Shown: positions 26,068 to 34,209, numbered from the stretch's first letter. The stretch is DNA of 64,000 nt from Streptomyces sp. NBC_01255 (GCF_036226445.1 NZ_CP108474.1:7006001-7070000), one strand, 5' to 3'. Made by a program: numbers and translations. The notes: generated by a model not told the origin, from the letters alone.

Positions 26068-27477
26068 ATGACCACGCAAGCCGGTCAGGACGCCGGGACA
26101 CTCGGCGACACGGCACAGCCGACACCGGACAACCGTCGCCCGGCCATTGTCGAAGGCCCCCGAGGGCTGCCCCTCCTCGGGAACCTGCCCGCCTTCGGCA
26201 AGGACCCCCTCGCCTTCTTCGAACAGCTGCGGGAGCGCGGCGACTTCGTTCGCTGGCGCTTCGGCCGCGGCCCCGCCCTCTTCATCGCCCACCCCGACAC
26301 CGTCGGCGAACTCCTCACCGAGGTCGAGCGCACCTTCGACCAGCCCGACCTCGGCATCGCCTTCCGCACCCTCCTCGGCAACGGGGTCGTGGTCGCCAAG
26401 GGCGCCGACTGGCGGCGCAAGCGCTCCCTCGTCCAGCCCTCCGTCCGCCCCAAGCAGGTCCGCTCCTACGCGGCGACGATGGCGGAATGCGCCGTCGCGC
26501 TCGCCGACCGCTGGACCGACGGACAGCACATCGACATCAAGAAGGAGATGGCGGCCCTCACCCAACTCATCGCCGTCCGCACCATCTTCGGCGTCGACAC
26601 CGCCGCCGACGCCGAGGCAATCGGCCGGGCCATGGACATCGCCCAGCAGGAGATCGGCGCCGAGTTCAGCGGCATCGGAGCGCTCCTGCCCGACTGGGTT
26701 CCCACGCCCGGGCGCGCCCGCATCAAGCGCGCCACCGCCGTCATCGACGCCGAGGTCTCCCGCGTCGTCTCCCGGCACCGCGACGGCGACACCGAGCGCC
26801 CCGATCTCCTCAGCCGCCTCCTCGCCGCCCGGGACGAGACCGGTGCCCGTCTCTCCGACCAGGAGATCCGGGACGAGACCGTCACCCTCTACATCGGGGG
26901 CCACGAGACGACCAGTTCGACGCTCGTCTGGGCCTGGCACCTGCTCTCCCGCAACCCGCGCGTCCGCGACGCCCTCGCCGAGGAGCTCGACCGGGTCCTC
27001 GCCGACCACGAGCCCGGCTACGACGACTACGCCTCCCTCCCCTACACCCAGGCCGTGGTCAAGGAGACCCTGCGTCTCTACCCGACGATCTGGCTCATCA
27101 CCGGCATTGCCAAGGAAGGTGCCACCCTCGGCGGCGAGCCGGTCCCCGTCGGCACCCGCGTCTGGTCCAGCCAGTGGGCCACGCAGCGCGATCCCCGCTG
27201 GTACGGCGACGCCGACGCGTTCCGCCCCGAGCGGTGGCTCACCACCGAGGACGGCGAACCCGCCGAGGAGATACCCGAGTACGCCTGGTTCCCCTTCGGC
27301 GGCGGCCCCCGCGTCTGCCTCGGCACCCGCTTCGCGCTCGTCGAGGCCGTCCTGGTGCTGGCCGTTCTCGCCCGCCGCTACCACCTGGACCTCACCACCG
27401 ACGACATACGCCCGGTCCCGAGCCTCACCCTCCAACCGGACCGCGAGGTCCTCGCCACGGTCCGCGCCCGGAGCTGA
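26068..27477 (+). CDS. cytochrome P450
   Basis: 469 residues. The I-helix motif is GGHETTSS, the K-helix ExxR is KETLRLYP, and the haem-binding loop is FPFGGGPRVCLGTRF with the axial Cys. The spacing resembles bacterial long-chain class P450s related to CYP102-haem-domain and pentalenene-oxygenase-type enzymes rather than short class-I enzymes. There is no fused reductase. The nearest ferredoxin gene is at 6.1 kb. Start ATG 26068 has GGGGAGGGG upstream. Substrate unknown; not inside an obvious biosynthetic cluster. Confidence 0.93.
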   Translation: MTTQAGQDAGTLGDTAQPTPDNRRPAIVEGPRGLPLLGNLPAFGKDPLAFFEQLRERGDFVRWRFGRGPALFIAHPDTVGELLTEVERTFDQPDLGIAFRTLLGNGVVVAKGADWRRKRSLVQPSVRPKQVRSYAATMAECAVALADRWTDGQHIDIKKEMAALTQLIAVRTIFGVDTAADAEAIGRAMDIAQQEIGAEFSGIGALLPDWVPTPGRARIKRATAVIDAEVSRVVSRHRDGDTERPDLLSRLLAARDETGARLSDQEIRDETVTLYIGGHETTSSTLVWAWHLLSRNPRVRDALAEELDRVLADHEPGYDDYASLPYTQAVVKETLRLYPTIWLITGIAKEGATLGGEPVPVGTRVWSSQWATQRDPRWYGDADAFRPERWLTTEDGEPAEEIPEYAWFPFGGGPRVCLGTRFALVEAVLVLAVLARRYHLDLTTDDIRPVPSLTLQPDREVLATVRARS

Positions 27478-27522
27478 CGTCCCGACGGGTCCGGGGGCGG
27501 GCGGCGCCGCCATCGGCACCGG

Positions 27523-27640
27523 ATGCCTGAAGACTCCGAGAAGTTCGACACCGCGATGGGTGCCTGGAAGGAGTGGCAGGAGGCTCCCTGGGGGCCGCCT
27601 CCGTCTGGTCGTCGGAGCGCGTTTGATCCGGACGCCGGCC
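27523..27640 (+). pseudogene. frameshifted N-terminal remnant of a class I methyltransferase
   Basis: The frame from 27523 reads MPEDSEKFDTAMGAWKEWQE followed by APWG, which resembles the start of small SAM-dependent methyltransferases. At the GGGGG run near 27590-27595 the reading must slip one base to continue as RLRLVVGARLI, the expected next segment. After about 40 residues the similarity dissolves, and the SAM-binding loop is absent. No ribosome-binding site. The call is from pattern memory only. Confidence 0.4.
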
Positions 27641-27666
27641 GGCCGACCTGGCCGGACCCCTCCACC

Positions 27667-28632
27667 TCACCGATGGGGAGGTTCCGGCCGCTGCTCCTCC
27701 CATCCGCCTTGCTCTGTCAGCGCCTTCGCCAGATCCCGCAGATCGTCGGCGCGCAGGATCCGGCCGCCTGAGCCGGGGAGCGGAACGTGCAGGGTGGAGG
27801 TCCAGCGGGTGGGGAGGGCGTCGGGGCCGTACACCGCGCCCGCGAGCATGCCGGTCACGGCCGCCACCGTGTCGGTGTCGCCTCCCAGGTCCACCGCTGC
27901 GGCGAGGGCCTCCTCGAAGGAGCCCGTGGTGCGCAGTGCCCACACCGCCGAGCCCAGGCAGGGCCACACCGCGCCGTTGAACTCGGTGGCGTCGCCCGGG
28001 TGCCAGGCGGGAGCGAGGACCGTCGCCCAGCGCTCCCGGTGCTTGGGGGCAACTTCGGCAAGGGTGGCGGGGAGCGCGGTGACGGGGTCCTCGCCGAGGA
28101 GGGCGACCCGAACCAGCTCGTGGAGGATCGCCGTCCCCTCCCAGGCCGCGCCGTCCCCGTGCGTCAGCGCCGCGATCCGCCGACCGGCGTCCATCGTCTC
28201 CGCCCGGCCCCGCGCGGCGAAGTAGACGGCGGAGGTCGACGCCCGCATCAGCGAACCGTTTCCCGCGGCACGCCCGTTGATCTGGAAGTGCATCGACGCC
28301 GCGCGGTCCCACGGGTCGCCGCCGAGCAGGACTTGCTCTGTCTGGAGACCGATGTCCTTCGGGTCGGCCGCCGCCCACCGGCGGAACCGGTGGAAGACGT
28401 CCGGTAGATCGAGACCGCCGTGCTCGAGGAGCGACTCCCCGACGAGAACGGCCATCTGTGTGTCGTCGGTCGCCTCACCCGGGTCCCAGCCACCGCCTCC
28501 GCACAGCTCTCCGATGCCGTCCGGGAAGCGTTCGCGGAAGACGCCGGCAAGCCCGAACTCGAAGGGTGCGCCCAGCGCGTCGCCCATCGCGGAGCCCAGG
28601 ACGACGCCCACGGCGCGGTCGGTGTGTCGCAT
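27667..28632 (-). CDS. ADP-ribosylglycohydrolase (DraG family)
   Basis: 321 residues. Metal-binding signatures of the family are present: GSAMGDALGAPFEF at the N-terminus, EATDDTQM near residue 53, NGSLMRAS in the middle and GGDTDTVAAVTGML near 250. These coordinate two Mg ions that hydrolyse ADP-ribosyl bonds on proteins, nucleic acids or small molecules. The gene is last in a three-gene minus-strand operon behind two membrane-protein genes, nine bases after the preceding stop and without its own Shine-Dalgarno, so translation is likely coupled. Target unknown. Confidence 0.9.
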   Translation of the reverse strand: MRHTDRAVGVVLGSAMGDALGAPFEFGLAGVFRERFPDGIGELCGGGGWDPGEATDDTQMAVLVGESLLEHGGLDLPDVFHRFRRWAAADPKDIGLQTEQVLLGGDPWDRAASMHFQINGRAAGNGSLMRASTSAVYFAARGRAETMDAGRRIAALTHGDGAAWEGTAILHELVRVALLGEDPVTALPATLAEVAPKHRERWATVLAPAWHPGDATEFNGAVWPCLGSAVWALRTTGSFEEALAAAVDLGGDTDTVAAVTGMLAGAVYGPDALPTRWTSTLHVPLPGSGGRILRADDLRDLAKALTEQGGWEEQRPEPPHR

Positions 28633-28641
28633 GAGGGGAGA

Positions 28642-29067
28642 TTAGTCCGCGCTCCGGGCCTTCCAGGCTCGGGCCGCCAGGAAGAGCGGGAGGGCGATGG
28701 GGGAGAGGAGGATCGTCAGGAGGAGGAGGGGAGCCATCAGGAAGGGGGAGAGGGCGAGGCGGCGGGCCTCGCGGTACATCCATTGGCCGAGGAGCAGGTC
28801 CCACGCGAGGATCTGTGCCCAGATCGCGCCGGCGCCGTTCGCGAGGGCTGTCAGGTCGCGGAAGGTGTCGATGTCGGGGCTGCTGACCGCCGTCCACAGT
28901 TCCGGAAAGACGGGGGCGGCCAGGATCGCCCAGACCGCGAGGAGCGGGAGGACGGTCAGCGGAGAGGCGGCGACGCGTTCGGTGACCCGCCAGCTCGGCG
29001 CGAAGATCATCAGCAGCCAGACGGGCGCCGCGAGGAGGAACGTCAGCTCGAAGAGGAAGGCGGTCAT
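28642..29067 (-). CDS. ABA4-like (DUF4281) membrane protein
   Basis: 141 residues with four hydrophobic segments. Contains PVWLLMIFAPSW near the N-terminus and WAQILAWDLLLGQWMYREARR in the middle, a stretch typical of the ABA4-like family named for a plant neoxanthin-related plastid protein. The bacterial function is unknown. The ATG overlaps the stop of the upstream membrane gene (ATGA), so the two are translationally coupled. Confidence 0.82.
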   Translation of the reverse strand: MTAFLFELTFLLAAPVWLLMIFAPSWRVTERVAASPLTVLPLLAVWAILAAPVFPELWTAVSSPDIDTFRDLTALANGAGAIWAQILAWDLLLGQWMYREARRLALSPFLMAPLLLLTILLSPIALPLFLAARAWKARSAD

Positions 29068-30047
29068 GCCGGGAGCTCCTCGGAGTCGGAGTCGGAGTCG
29101 GAAGGGGAGGGGGCGGGGGCGCGTAGGGAGAGTGCGGCGGCGCCGAGCAGGGCGATCGCTCCCGCGGCGGCGAGCGTCACGCCGTCCGGCGCGAACAGGG
29201 CCTGGCCGCGCAGCGCCTGCCAGGTCAGGAGGGCGAAGGTCGCCGCGTACATTCCCGCGGCGGTGAGGGTGACCCGCAGGCGGAACCGCTCGTCGGCGAG
29301 GCGGGCGAAGCGCGGTGCGAGGGCGGTCAGGACGAGCAGGAGCAGCGGGAGCAGCTGGAGCGCGTGCATGCCGAAGAAGTGCGGCACGCGCAGGTCGCCG
29401 CCTGTGGTCGACCAGCCGGTCAGCGGCATCGAGGGGCCGCCGTCCGACACTCCGACGCTGTGGGCGCCGACGATGGGGGAGTCGTCGACCGCCAGCTGTT
29501 CCGGGGTCGGACTCACCATCAGGAAGCCCACGGCGGCGCCCGCGAGGGCGATGAGCGAGGAGAGGCGGACGGCCCAGGCGGTGGCTCGGTCGAGGATCCG
29601 GGCGCGCAGCAGGAGCACCGCGATGGCGAGGGCCCCGAACCACAGGATGGCGACGGTGGCTCCCATGAGCCGGAAGACGGCCGCGTCGAAGGGGGTCGCC
29701 TCGTTGAAGTGGCTCTGGGTGCCGCGGACCACCTGGAGGACGATGAGCGCCATCTCGGCCGTGCCGGCGACGGCGACCACGGTCCCGGCCCACCAGCCGA
29801 CGCGGTGGGCGCGGGGGAGCGGGGCGAGGAGGGACAGCATCCAGGCGAGCGAGAGCCCGTAGGCGACGAACGAGACCGAGAACTTGAACGGCTTGGTCCA
29901 GATCGGCACACCCACCAGGATCCGGTCGTCGACGACCAGGCCGACGGCGGAGACGAGCGCGACGGCGACCATCGAGCCGGCGAACCAGACCAGCGGTCGG
30001 TGCAGCCGGGCGAGTGGGCTGAGCGAGGACATGCTGAGTGAGGACAT
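29064..30047 (-). CDS. seven- to eight-pass membrane protein of unknown function
   Basis: 327 residues with about eight hydrophobic helices. A glycine- and proline-rich outside loop (SPTPEQLAVDDSPIVGAHSV) precedes VPHFFGMHALQLLPL, with histidines suggesting a haem or metal site. The C-terminus is an acidic Asp/Ser run. ATG 30047 follows GGGGGGATC. The first codons are a 15-bp duplication (MSSLS MSSLS), giving two possible starts. First gene of a three-gene operon divergent from a MerR regulator. Confidence 0.8.
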   Translation of the reverse strand: MSSLSMSSLSPLARLHRPLVWFAGSMVAVALVSAVGLVVDDRILVGVPIWTKPFKFSVSFVAYGLSLAWMLSLLAPLPRAHRVGWWAGTVVAVAGTAEMALIVLQVVRGTQSHFNEATPFDAAVFRLMGATVAILWFGALAIAVLLLRARILDRATAWAVRLSSLIALAGAAVGFLMVSPTPEQLAVDDSPIVGAHSVGVSDGGPSMPLTGWSTTGGDLRVPHFFGMHALQLLPLLLLVLTALAPRFARLADERFRLRVTLTAAGMYAATFALLTWQALRGQALFAPDGVTLAAAGAIALLGAAALSLRAPAPSPSDSDSDSEELPA

Positions 30048-30070
30048 ACGGATCCCCCCGTGGGAAGAAT

Positions 30071-30114
30071 ATAGATAGTGGCACTCGCCGCTATCTGATA
30101 GCCCCACTATCTAT
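30071..30114. promoter_or_regulatory. compound GATAG/CTATC operator between membrane operon and MerR gene
   Basis: ATAGATAGTGG (30071-30081) and CCACTATCTAT (30104-30114) are perfect 11-bp inverted arms. Between them GCTATCTGATAGC (30090-30102) is a second perfect dyad. Four GATAG/CTATC cores therefore lie within 44 bp of the divergent promoter region, the obvious binding site for the adjacent regulator. Confidence 0.75.
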
Positions 30115-30166
30115 GATGGGGGTGTCGGTCGGCAAGGCCGTTGAGGATCGGAGAGGTGAACACGCG

Positions 30167-30799
30167 GTGCGCATCGGAGAGTTGAGTCGGAGGACCGGGG
30201 TGTCCGTGCCGACGATCAAGTTCTACGTACGGGAAGGGCTGTTGCCGGCCGGCGAGCTGACGAGCCCGAACCAGGCCTTGTACGGGGAGACGCACATGCA
30301 GCGCCTCCGCCTGATCCGGGCGCTCCTGGACGTGGGCGGCCTGTCGGTCGCCGCGATCCGTGACGTGATCGTGGCGGTCGACGATCCCGAGAAGTCGGTC
30401 CACAAGGTGCTGGGCGTCGCGGCGAACCGCATGGTGCCGCGCTACGAGCGTGAGCCGGACGACGGAATCGAGGAGGCACGGAAGAAGGTCGCTGACCTGG
30501 TCGCCGCCCGCGGCTGGCACGCCTATCCGGACAACCCGGCAGCGGAGGCGCTGGCGGCCGCCCTCGCGGCCCTCGAGGACGTCGGCCACGGCAGCTTCGC
30601 CGAGGTCCTGGACGCGTACGCGGACGCGGCGGAGCGGGTGGCGGGCGCGGACCTGGAGTACGTGGCGCGCCATGTGGCGCGCGAGGAGCTCGTGGAGAGC
30701 GTGGTCGTCGGCACGGCCCTCGGTGACGCGATCTTCGCGGCGATGCGACGGCTGGCCCAGGTGGACGCCTCGAACCGCATCTTCGGCGGCGCCACGTAA
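30167..30799 (+). CDS. MerR-family transcriptional regulator
   Basis: 210 residues from GTG 30167. Winged helix VRIGELSRRTGVSVPTIKFY and GLLPAGELTSPNQALYGETH followed by RLRLIRALLDVGGLSVAAIR define a MerR N-terminus. The C-terminal 130 residues are helical and lack the cysteines of metal sensors, so the signal is likely organic or another stress. The start is chosen at GTG with GAGAGG upstream; an ATG at 30113-30116 in the operator is also in frame. Divergent from the membrane/ADP-ribosylglycohydrolase operon. Confidence 0.88.
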   Translation: MRIGELSRRTGVSVPTIKFYVREGLLPAGELTSPNQALYGETHMQRLRLIRALLDVGGLSVAAIRDVIVAVDDPEKSVHKVLGVAANRMVPRYEREPDDGIEEARKKVADLVAARGWHAYPDNPAAEALAAALAALEDVGHGSFAEVLDAYADAAERVAGADLEYVARHVAREELVESVVVGTALGDAIFAAMRRLAQVDASNRIFGGAT

Positions 30800-30804
30800 C
30801 GCGG

Positions 30805-30840
30805 AGGGGGGTGAGGGCCTCGGCCCCCACCCCCCCCTCG
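30805..30840. terminator. terminator between MerR gene and siderophore-interacting protein gene
   Basis: An approximately 15-bp GC-only stem (30805-30820 with 30823-30840, one mismatch) between convergent genes. Confidence 0.7.
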
Positions 30841-30855
30841 CACGCACTCAGCGGC

Positions 30856-31692
30856 TCACTTCTCCTGCTCGCGCTCCACCTGGTCGTTCCACTCGCGCTT
30901 GATCGCGCGCCAGGCCTCGTCCGTCTTCCCCAGGCGCCAGTACCCCGAGATCGACAGGCGCTCGCGCGTCACCCCGCGCTCCATCCGCAGGTGGCGGCGG
31001 AGGTCCTTCACGAAGCCCGCCTCGCCGTGGACGAACGCGTGGACGTCGCCCGCCGGGAATTCAAGGGCCCGCACGGCCTCGACGACGGCGGCGCCCGCCG
31101 GACGGTCGCCCCGGTGCAGCCAGGTGACGTCCACGCCCGCGGCCGTCGCGAACTTCTGCTCCTCCGCGGCGTCCGAGACCTCCACGAAGGCGTGCACCCG
31201 CGCCCCCGCCGGCAGCCGCTCCAGCGCCACCGCGATTGCCGGCAGCGCGCTCTCGTCGCCCGCGAGCAGGTGCCAGTCCGCCGCCGGGTCCGGCGCGTAG
31301 CCGCCGCCCGGGCCGAGGAAGCGCACGGTCTCGCCCGGCTGGGCCCGCGCCGCCCAGGGGCCCGCGAGGCCCTCGTCGCCGTGGACCACGAAGTCGACGG
31401 TCAGCTCGCGGTGGACCGGGTCCCAGGCCCGTACCGTGTACGTCCGCGTCGTCGGCCACTGCTCCCGGGGGAACTCCTCCCGGATCCGCTCCATGTCGAA
31501 CGGCTCGGGGTAGGCGACCCCCTCGGGGGCGAACAGCAGCTTCACGTAGTGGTCGGTGTACTCGCCGACCTCGAAGGCTTCGAGACCGGGGCCTCCCAGG
31601 ACGACCCGCACCATGTGCGGGGTGATCCGCTCGGTGCGCACCACGCGCGCTTCGGTGGCCTTCGGTGTCTTGCGGGCCGGCTGCTCTGCCAC
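30856..31692 (-). CDS. siderophore-interacting protein (FAD-dependent ferric-siderophore reductase)
   Basis: 278 residues. The flavin-binding RTYTVRAWDP motif is near residue 82, HGDEGLAGPWAARAQPGE follows, and the NAD(P)H-binding C-terminal SIP domain includes HLLAGDESALPAIAVALERL and SGYWRLGKTDEAWR. These enzymes reduce ferric siderophores in the cytosol to release iron. GTG 31692 has AGGAG upstream. An iron-box-like element lies 26 bases upstream of the start, consistent with DmdR/IdeR repression when iron is ample. No siderophore uptake genes are adjacent. Confidence 0.93.
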   Translation of the reverse strand: MAEQPARKTPKATEARVVRTERITPHMVRVVLGGPGLEAFEVGEYTDHYVKLLFAPEGVAYPEPFDMERIREEFPREQWPTTRTYTVRAWDPVHRELTVDFVVHGDEGLAGPWAARAQPGETVRFLGPGGGYAPDPAADWHLLAGDESALPAIAVALERLPAGARVHAFVEVSDAAEEQKFATAAGVDVTWLHRGDRPAGAAVVEAVRALEFPAGDVHAFVHGEAGFVKDLRRHLRMERGVTRERLSISGYWRLGKTDEAWRAIKREWNDQVEREQEK

Positions 31693-31717
31693 GAGGGGCT
31701 CTCCTGACTCGACGAAC

Positions 31718-31736
31718 TTAGGTATGCCTAAGCTAG
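31718..31736 (-). promoter_or_regulatory. candidate iron box (DmdR/IdeR site)
   Basis: TTAGGTATGCCTAAGCTAG matches 14 of 19 positions of the TTAGGTTAGGCTAACCTAA consensus by my alignment and is itself part of a TTAGG/CCTAA dyad. It lies just upstream of the siderophore-interacting protein gene. Confidence 0.75.
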
Positions 31737-31804
31737 CACCCCGGTGTGATGCCGCCCAGGGCGGATCAGCGCGGATCAGCGCGGAGTGGGGTGGATCAAG
31801 ACGA

Positions 31805-32725
31805 TCAGCGGGCGAGCACCGGCAGCAGGCGCCCCACCGCCCCGCCCAGACCCCAGCGCTTCACCAGCGCGTCCAGCGCCGCCGGATCGCGGGGCTCCGA
31901 CGGCAGGGCCGCGTCGAACTCCGGCAGCGGTACGTCCCCGGCGACCCGCACCACCGTCGGTGCCACGTCCAGATACGCGGCCGCCTCCACGATGCCGCGC
32001 CGCTTGGCCGGCGTCAGCTTCGACGTCCGGTCCTCGGCCGCCGCCCGCACCCCGGCCAGATCCCCGTACTCCGTGATCAGCTGCGTGGCCGTCTTCTCGC
32101 CGATGCCCTTCACCCCGGGCAGCCCGTCGCTCGCGTCGCCGCGCAGCGCCGCGAAGTCCGCGTACTGGTCGGGGCGCACGCCGTACTTCGTACGGATCAG
32201 TTCGTCGTCCACCAGGTCGCAGTCGCCGACGCCCTTGCGCGGGTACAGCACGCGCACCGCGCGCGCGTCGTCCACCAGCTGGAACAGGTCCCGGTCACCC
32301 GTGACGATGTCCACCGGCCCGGCGGCGCGTCCCGCCAGCGTCCCGATGACGTCGTCCGCCTCGTACCCCGCGGACCCGATCCGGGCGATGCCGAGCGCCG
32401 CGAGGACCTCCTCGATCACCGGCACCTGCGGGGAGAGCGTGTCCGGGATCTCCTCCTCGTCCGGGCCGGTCTCCGTCTCGGCCGCCACCCGGTGCGCCTT
32501 GTACGAGGGGATCAGGTCCACCCGCCACTGCGGCCGCCAGTCCTCGTCCCAGCAGGCCACCAGGTCGTCGGGGCGGTGGTCCTGGACGAGCCGGGTGATG
32601 AAGTCGAGAAGGCCGCGGACGGCGTTCACGGGCGTGCCGTCGGGGGCCCGGACCGAGTCCGGCACACCGAAGTAGGCGCGGAAGTAGAGGCTTGCGGTGT
32701 CGAGGAGCATCAGGCGTCGCGTCAC
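31805..32725 (-). CDS. 5'-3' exonuclease, PolI N-terminal (FEN) type
   Basis: 306 residues. Begins MLLDTASLYFRAYFG after VTRR. Acidic metal ligands are visible in LLDTAS, ACWDEDWRPQWR, GYEADDVIGTLA and VTGDRDLFQLVDD. The helix-three-turn-helix segment GDASDGLPGVKGIGEKTA and following helices complete the fold of flap endonucleases. It would remove RNA primers or flaps and back up PolA. Start GTG 32725 lies seven bases after a TAAGAT -10 on the minus strand with no ribosome-binding site, so it is probably leaderless. Confidence 0.92.
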   Translation of the reverse strand: MTRRLMLLDTASLYFRAYFGVPDSVRAPDGTPVNAVRGLLDFITRLVQDHRPDDLVACWDEDWRPQWRVDLIPSYKAHRVAAETETGPDEEEIPDTLSPQVPVIEEVLAALGIARIGSAGYEADDVIGTLAGRAAGPVDIVTGDRDLFQLVDDARAVRVLYPRKGVGDCDLVDDELIRTKYGVRPDQYADFAALRGDASDGLPGVKGIGEKTATQLITEYGDLAGVRAAAEDRTSKLTPAKRRGIVEAAAYLDVAPTVVRVAGDVPLPEFDAALPSEPRDPAALDALVKRWGLGGAVGRLLPVLAR

Positions 32726-32874
32726 CCGGCCGATCTTAGGCTCGGTTCGCCTCCGGGGCGCTCCAGCCGGGCTCACGGCCCCGACCGTGCTCGACCCCTC
32801 CTCCGTCGGGGCCTCCGCGCGCTCGGGACCGTTCCCCCGGCCGCGCCCCTTCGGCTCACTCGCCGGTCCCGGAG

Positions 32875-32933
32875 GCGAACGTTCCCGAGTCTCAGCGCGA
32901 GCGCTCCCGAGCCCCTGTGCAAGCGTTCCCGGG
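32875..32933 (+). repeat. three degenerate 15-bp repeats at exact 22-bp period
   Basis: GCGAACGTTCCCGAG (32875), GCGAGCGCTCCCGAG (32897) and GCAAGCGTTCCCGGG (32919) are separated by seven variable bases. The spacing, about two helical turns, suggests protein binding sites on one face of the DNA. Confidence 0.65.
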
Positions 32934-32953
32934 CCCCAATGCCAGGCCCGCAC

Positions 32954-32967
32954 GTGACCCCCGTCAC
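32954..32967. promoter_or_regulatory. GTGAC-N4-GTCAC dyad
   Basis: A perfect 5-bp inverted repeat with CCCC spacer, followed by a comparatively AT-rich stretch (TTTGCGTTTGCA). Candidate regulator site for the downstream transporter operon. Confidence 0.45.
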
Positions 32968-33141
32968 CTTTGCGTTTGCACCCTGTGAAGCCGGGCAGGC
33001 GCGAGCCCGGAGCGGAACCCGGTACGGGATTCAACAACGGAATCCCCGTACGCGACGGGTCGCGGGCGGATCCCGCACCGCTCCACGGCCCGGCCGCGCG
33101 GGGGTGGCAGGGCCGTTCTCATTGCTACCCGTGAGGTTTAT

Positions 33142-34209
33142 GTGTCCAGGCTCCAGGCCGATCATCTGTACAAGGTGTTCGGCAGACGACCCGACGAAGC
33201 CGTCCGGCGCCTCGCCGACGGCGCCGACCGCGACGAACTGCGCGCCGAAGGGACGACGGCCGCCGTCGTCGACGCCGGCTTCGTCGTCGAACCCGGTCAG
33301 ATCTTCGTCGTGATGGGCCTGTCCGGCTCCGGGAAGTCCACCCTCCTCCGCATGCTCAACGGCCTGCTCGAACCCACCGCCGGCCGGGTCCTCTTCGACG
33401 GCCGCGACCTCACCGCACTCTCCCCCCGCGAGCTGCGCGCCGTCCGGGCCACCAAGATCAGCATGGTCTTCCAGCACTTCGCGCTCTTCCCGCACCGGAA
33501 CGTCCTGGAGAACGCCGCCTACGGCCTGGAGGTCCAGGGCATCCCGCGCGCCGCGCGCGAGACCCGCGCCGCCGAGGCCCTCGAACTGTGCGGACTCGCC
33601 GGCTGGGAGAAGTCCTGGCCCGACGAGCTCTCCGGTGGCATGCAGCAGCGCGTCGGCCTCGCCCGCGCCCTCGCCACCGACGCCGACCTGCTCCTCATGG
33701 ACGAGTCCTTCAGCGCGCTCGACCCGCTCATCCGCCGCGACATGCAGGACCAGCTCCTCGTGCTCCAGCAGCGGCTGAACAAGACCATCGTCTTCATCAC
33801 CCACGACCTCAACGAGGCCATGCGCATCGGCGACCGGATCGCCGTCATGCGCGACGGCCGGATCGTGCAGCTCGGCACCGCCGAGGACATCCTCGTCCGC
33901 CCCGCCGACGACTACGTCGCCTCCTTCATCCAGGACGTCGACCGCTCCCGCGTGCTCACCGCCGCCGCCGTCATGGCCGGGGGCGCCGTCCCTGCCGACT
34001 GCCCAGAGGGGTGCGCCTGCCGGCCCGTCGGACCCGACACCCTCGTCGCCGACCTGTGCGCCGTCGCCGCCCTGGCCCCGCACCCCGTGACCGTCCAGGA
34101 CTCCGACGGCACCGTCCTCGGCGTCGTACCGACCGAACGCCTCCTCGGCGTCATGGGCGGCCTCGCCGCGAAGGACATCGAGGAGCAGGAGGTGACCGCC
34201 CGTGCCTAG
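33142..34209 (+). CDS. glycine betaine/choline-type ABC transporter ATP-binding protein with CBS module
   Basis: 355 residues. An N-terminal extension typical of ProV/OpuAA precedes Walker A GLSGSGKST (about residues 59-67), Q-loop VFQHFALFPHRNV, signature LSGGMQQRVGLARALA, Walker B LLLMDESFSALDPLIR and the H-loop FITHDLNEA. A C-terminal part of about 90 residues holds one CBS-like motif and a CPEGCACRP cluster in place of the first. CBS domains in OpuA sense ionic strength, so osmotic gating is possible. Start GTG 33142 has GTGAGG upstream. The stop overlaps the next gene by eight bases. Confidence 0.93.
   Translation: MSRLQADHLYKVFGRRPDEAVRRLADGADRDELRAEGTTAAVVDAGFVVEPGQIFVVMGLSGSGKSTLLRMLNGLLEPTAGRVLFDGRDLTALSPRELRAVRATKISMVFQHFALFPHRNVLENAAYGLEVQGIPRAARETRAAEALELCGLAGWEKSWPDELSGGMQQRVGLARALATDADLLLMDESFSALDPLIRRDMQDQLLVLQQRLNKTIVFITHDLNEAMRIGDRIAVMRDGRIVQLGTAEDILVRPADDYVASFIQDVDRSRVLTAAAVMAGGAVPADCPEGCACRPVGPDTLVADLCAVAALAPHPVTVQDSDGTVLGVVPTERLLGVMGGLAAKDIEEQEVTARA

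Larger units (their letters stand above)
32726..33141. other. 416-base intergenic region before the betaine-type transporter
   Basis: No supported gene. It holds the leaderless exonuclease promoter at its left end, three 22-bp-phased repeats (32875-32933), a GTGAC-CCCC-GTCAC dyad (32954-32967) and the GTGAGG ribosome-binding site at its right end. A plus-strand frame of 86 codons inside it is Ser/Arg/Pro-rich and has no start signal. Confidence 0.7.

Noticed and set aside
29315..30041. Plus-strand frames opposite the membrane operon
   Set aside because: No ribosome-binding sites and Arg/Gly-rich composition; the minus-strand proteins have proper transmembrane patterns.
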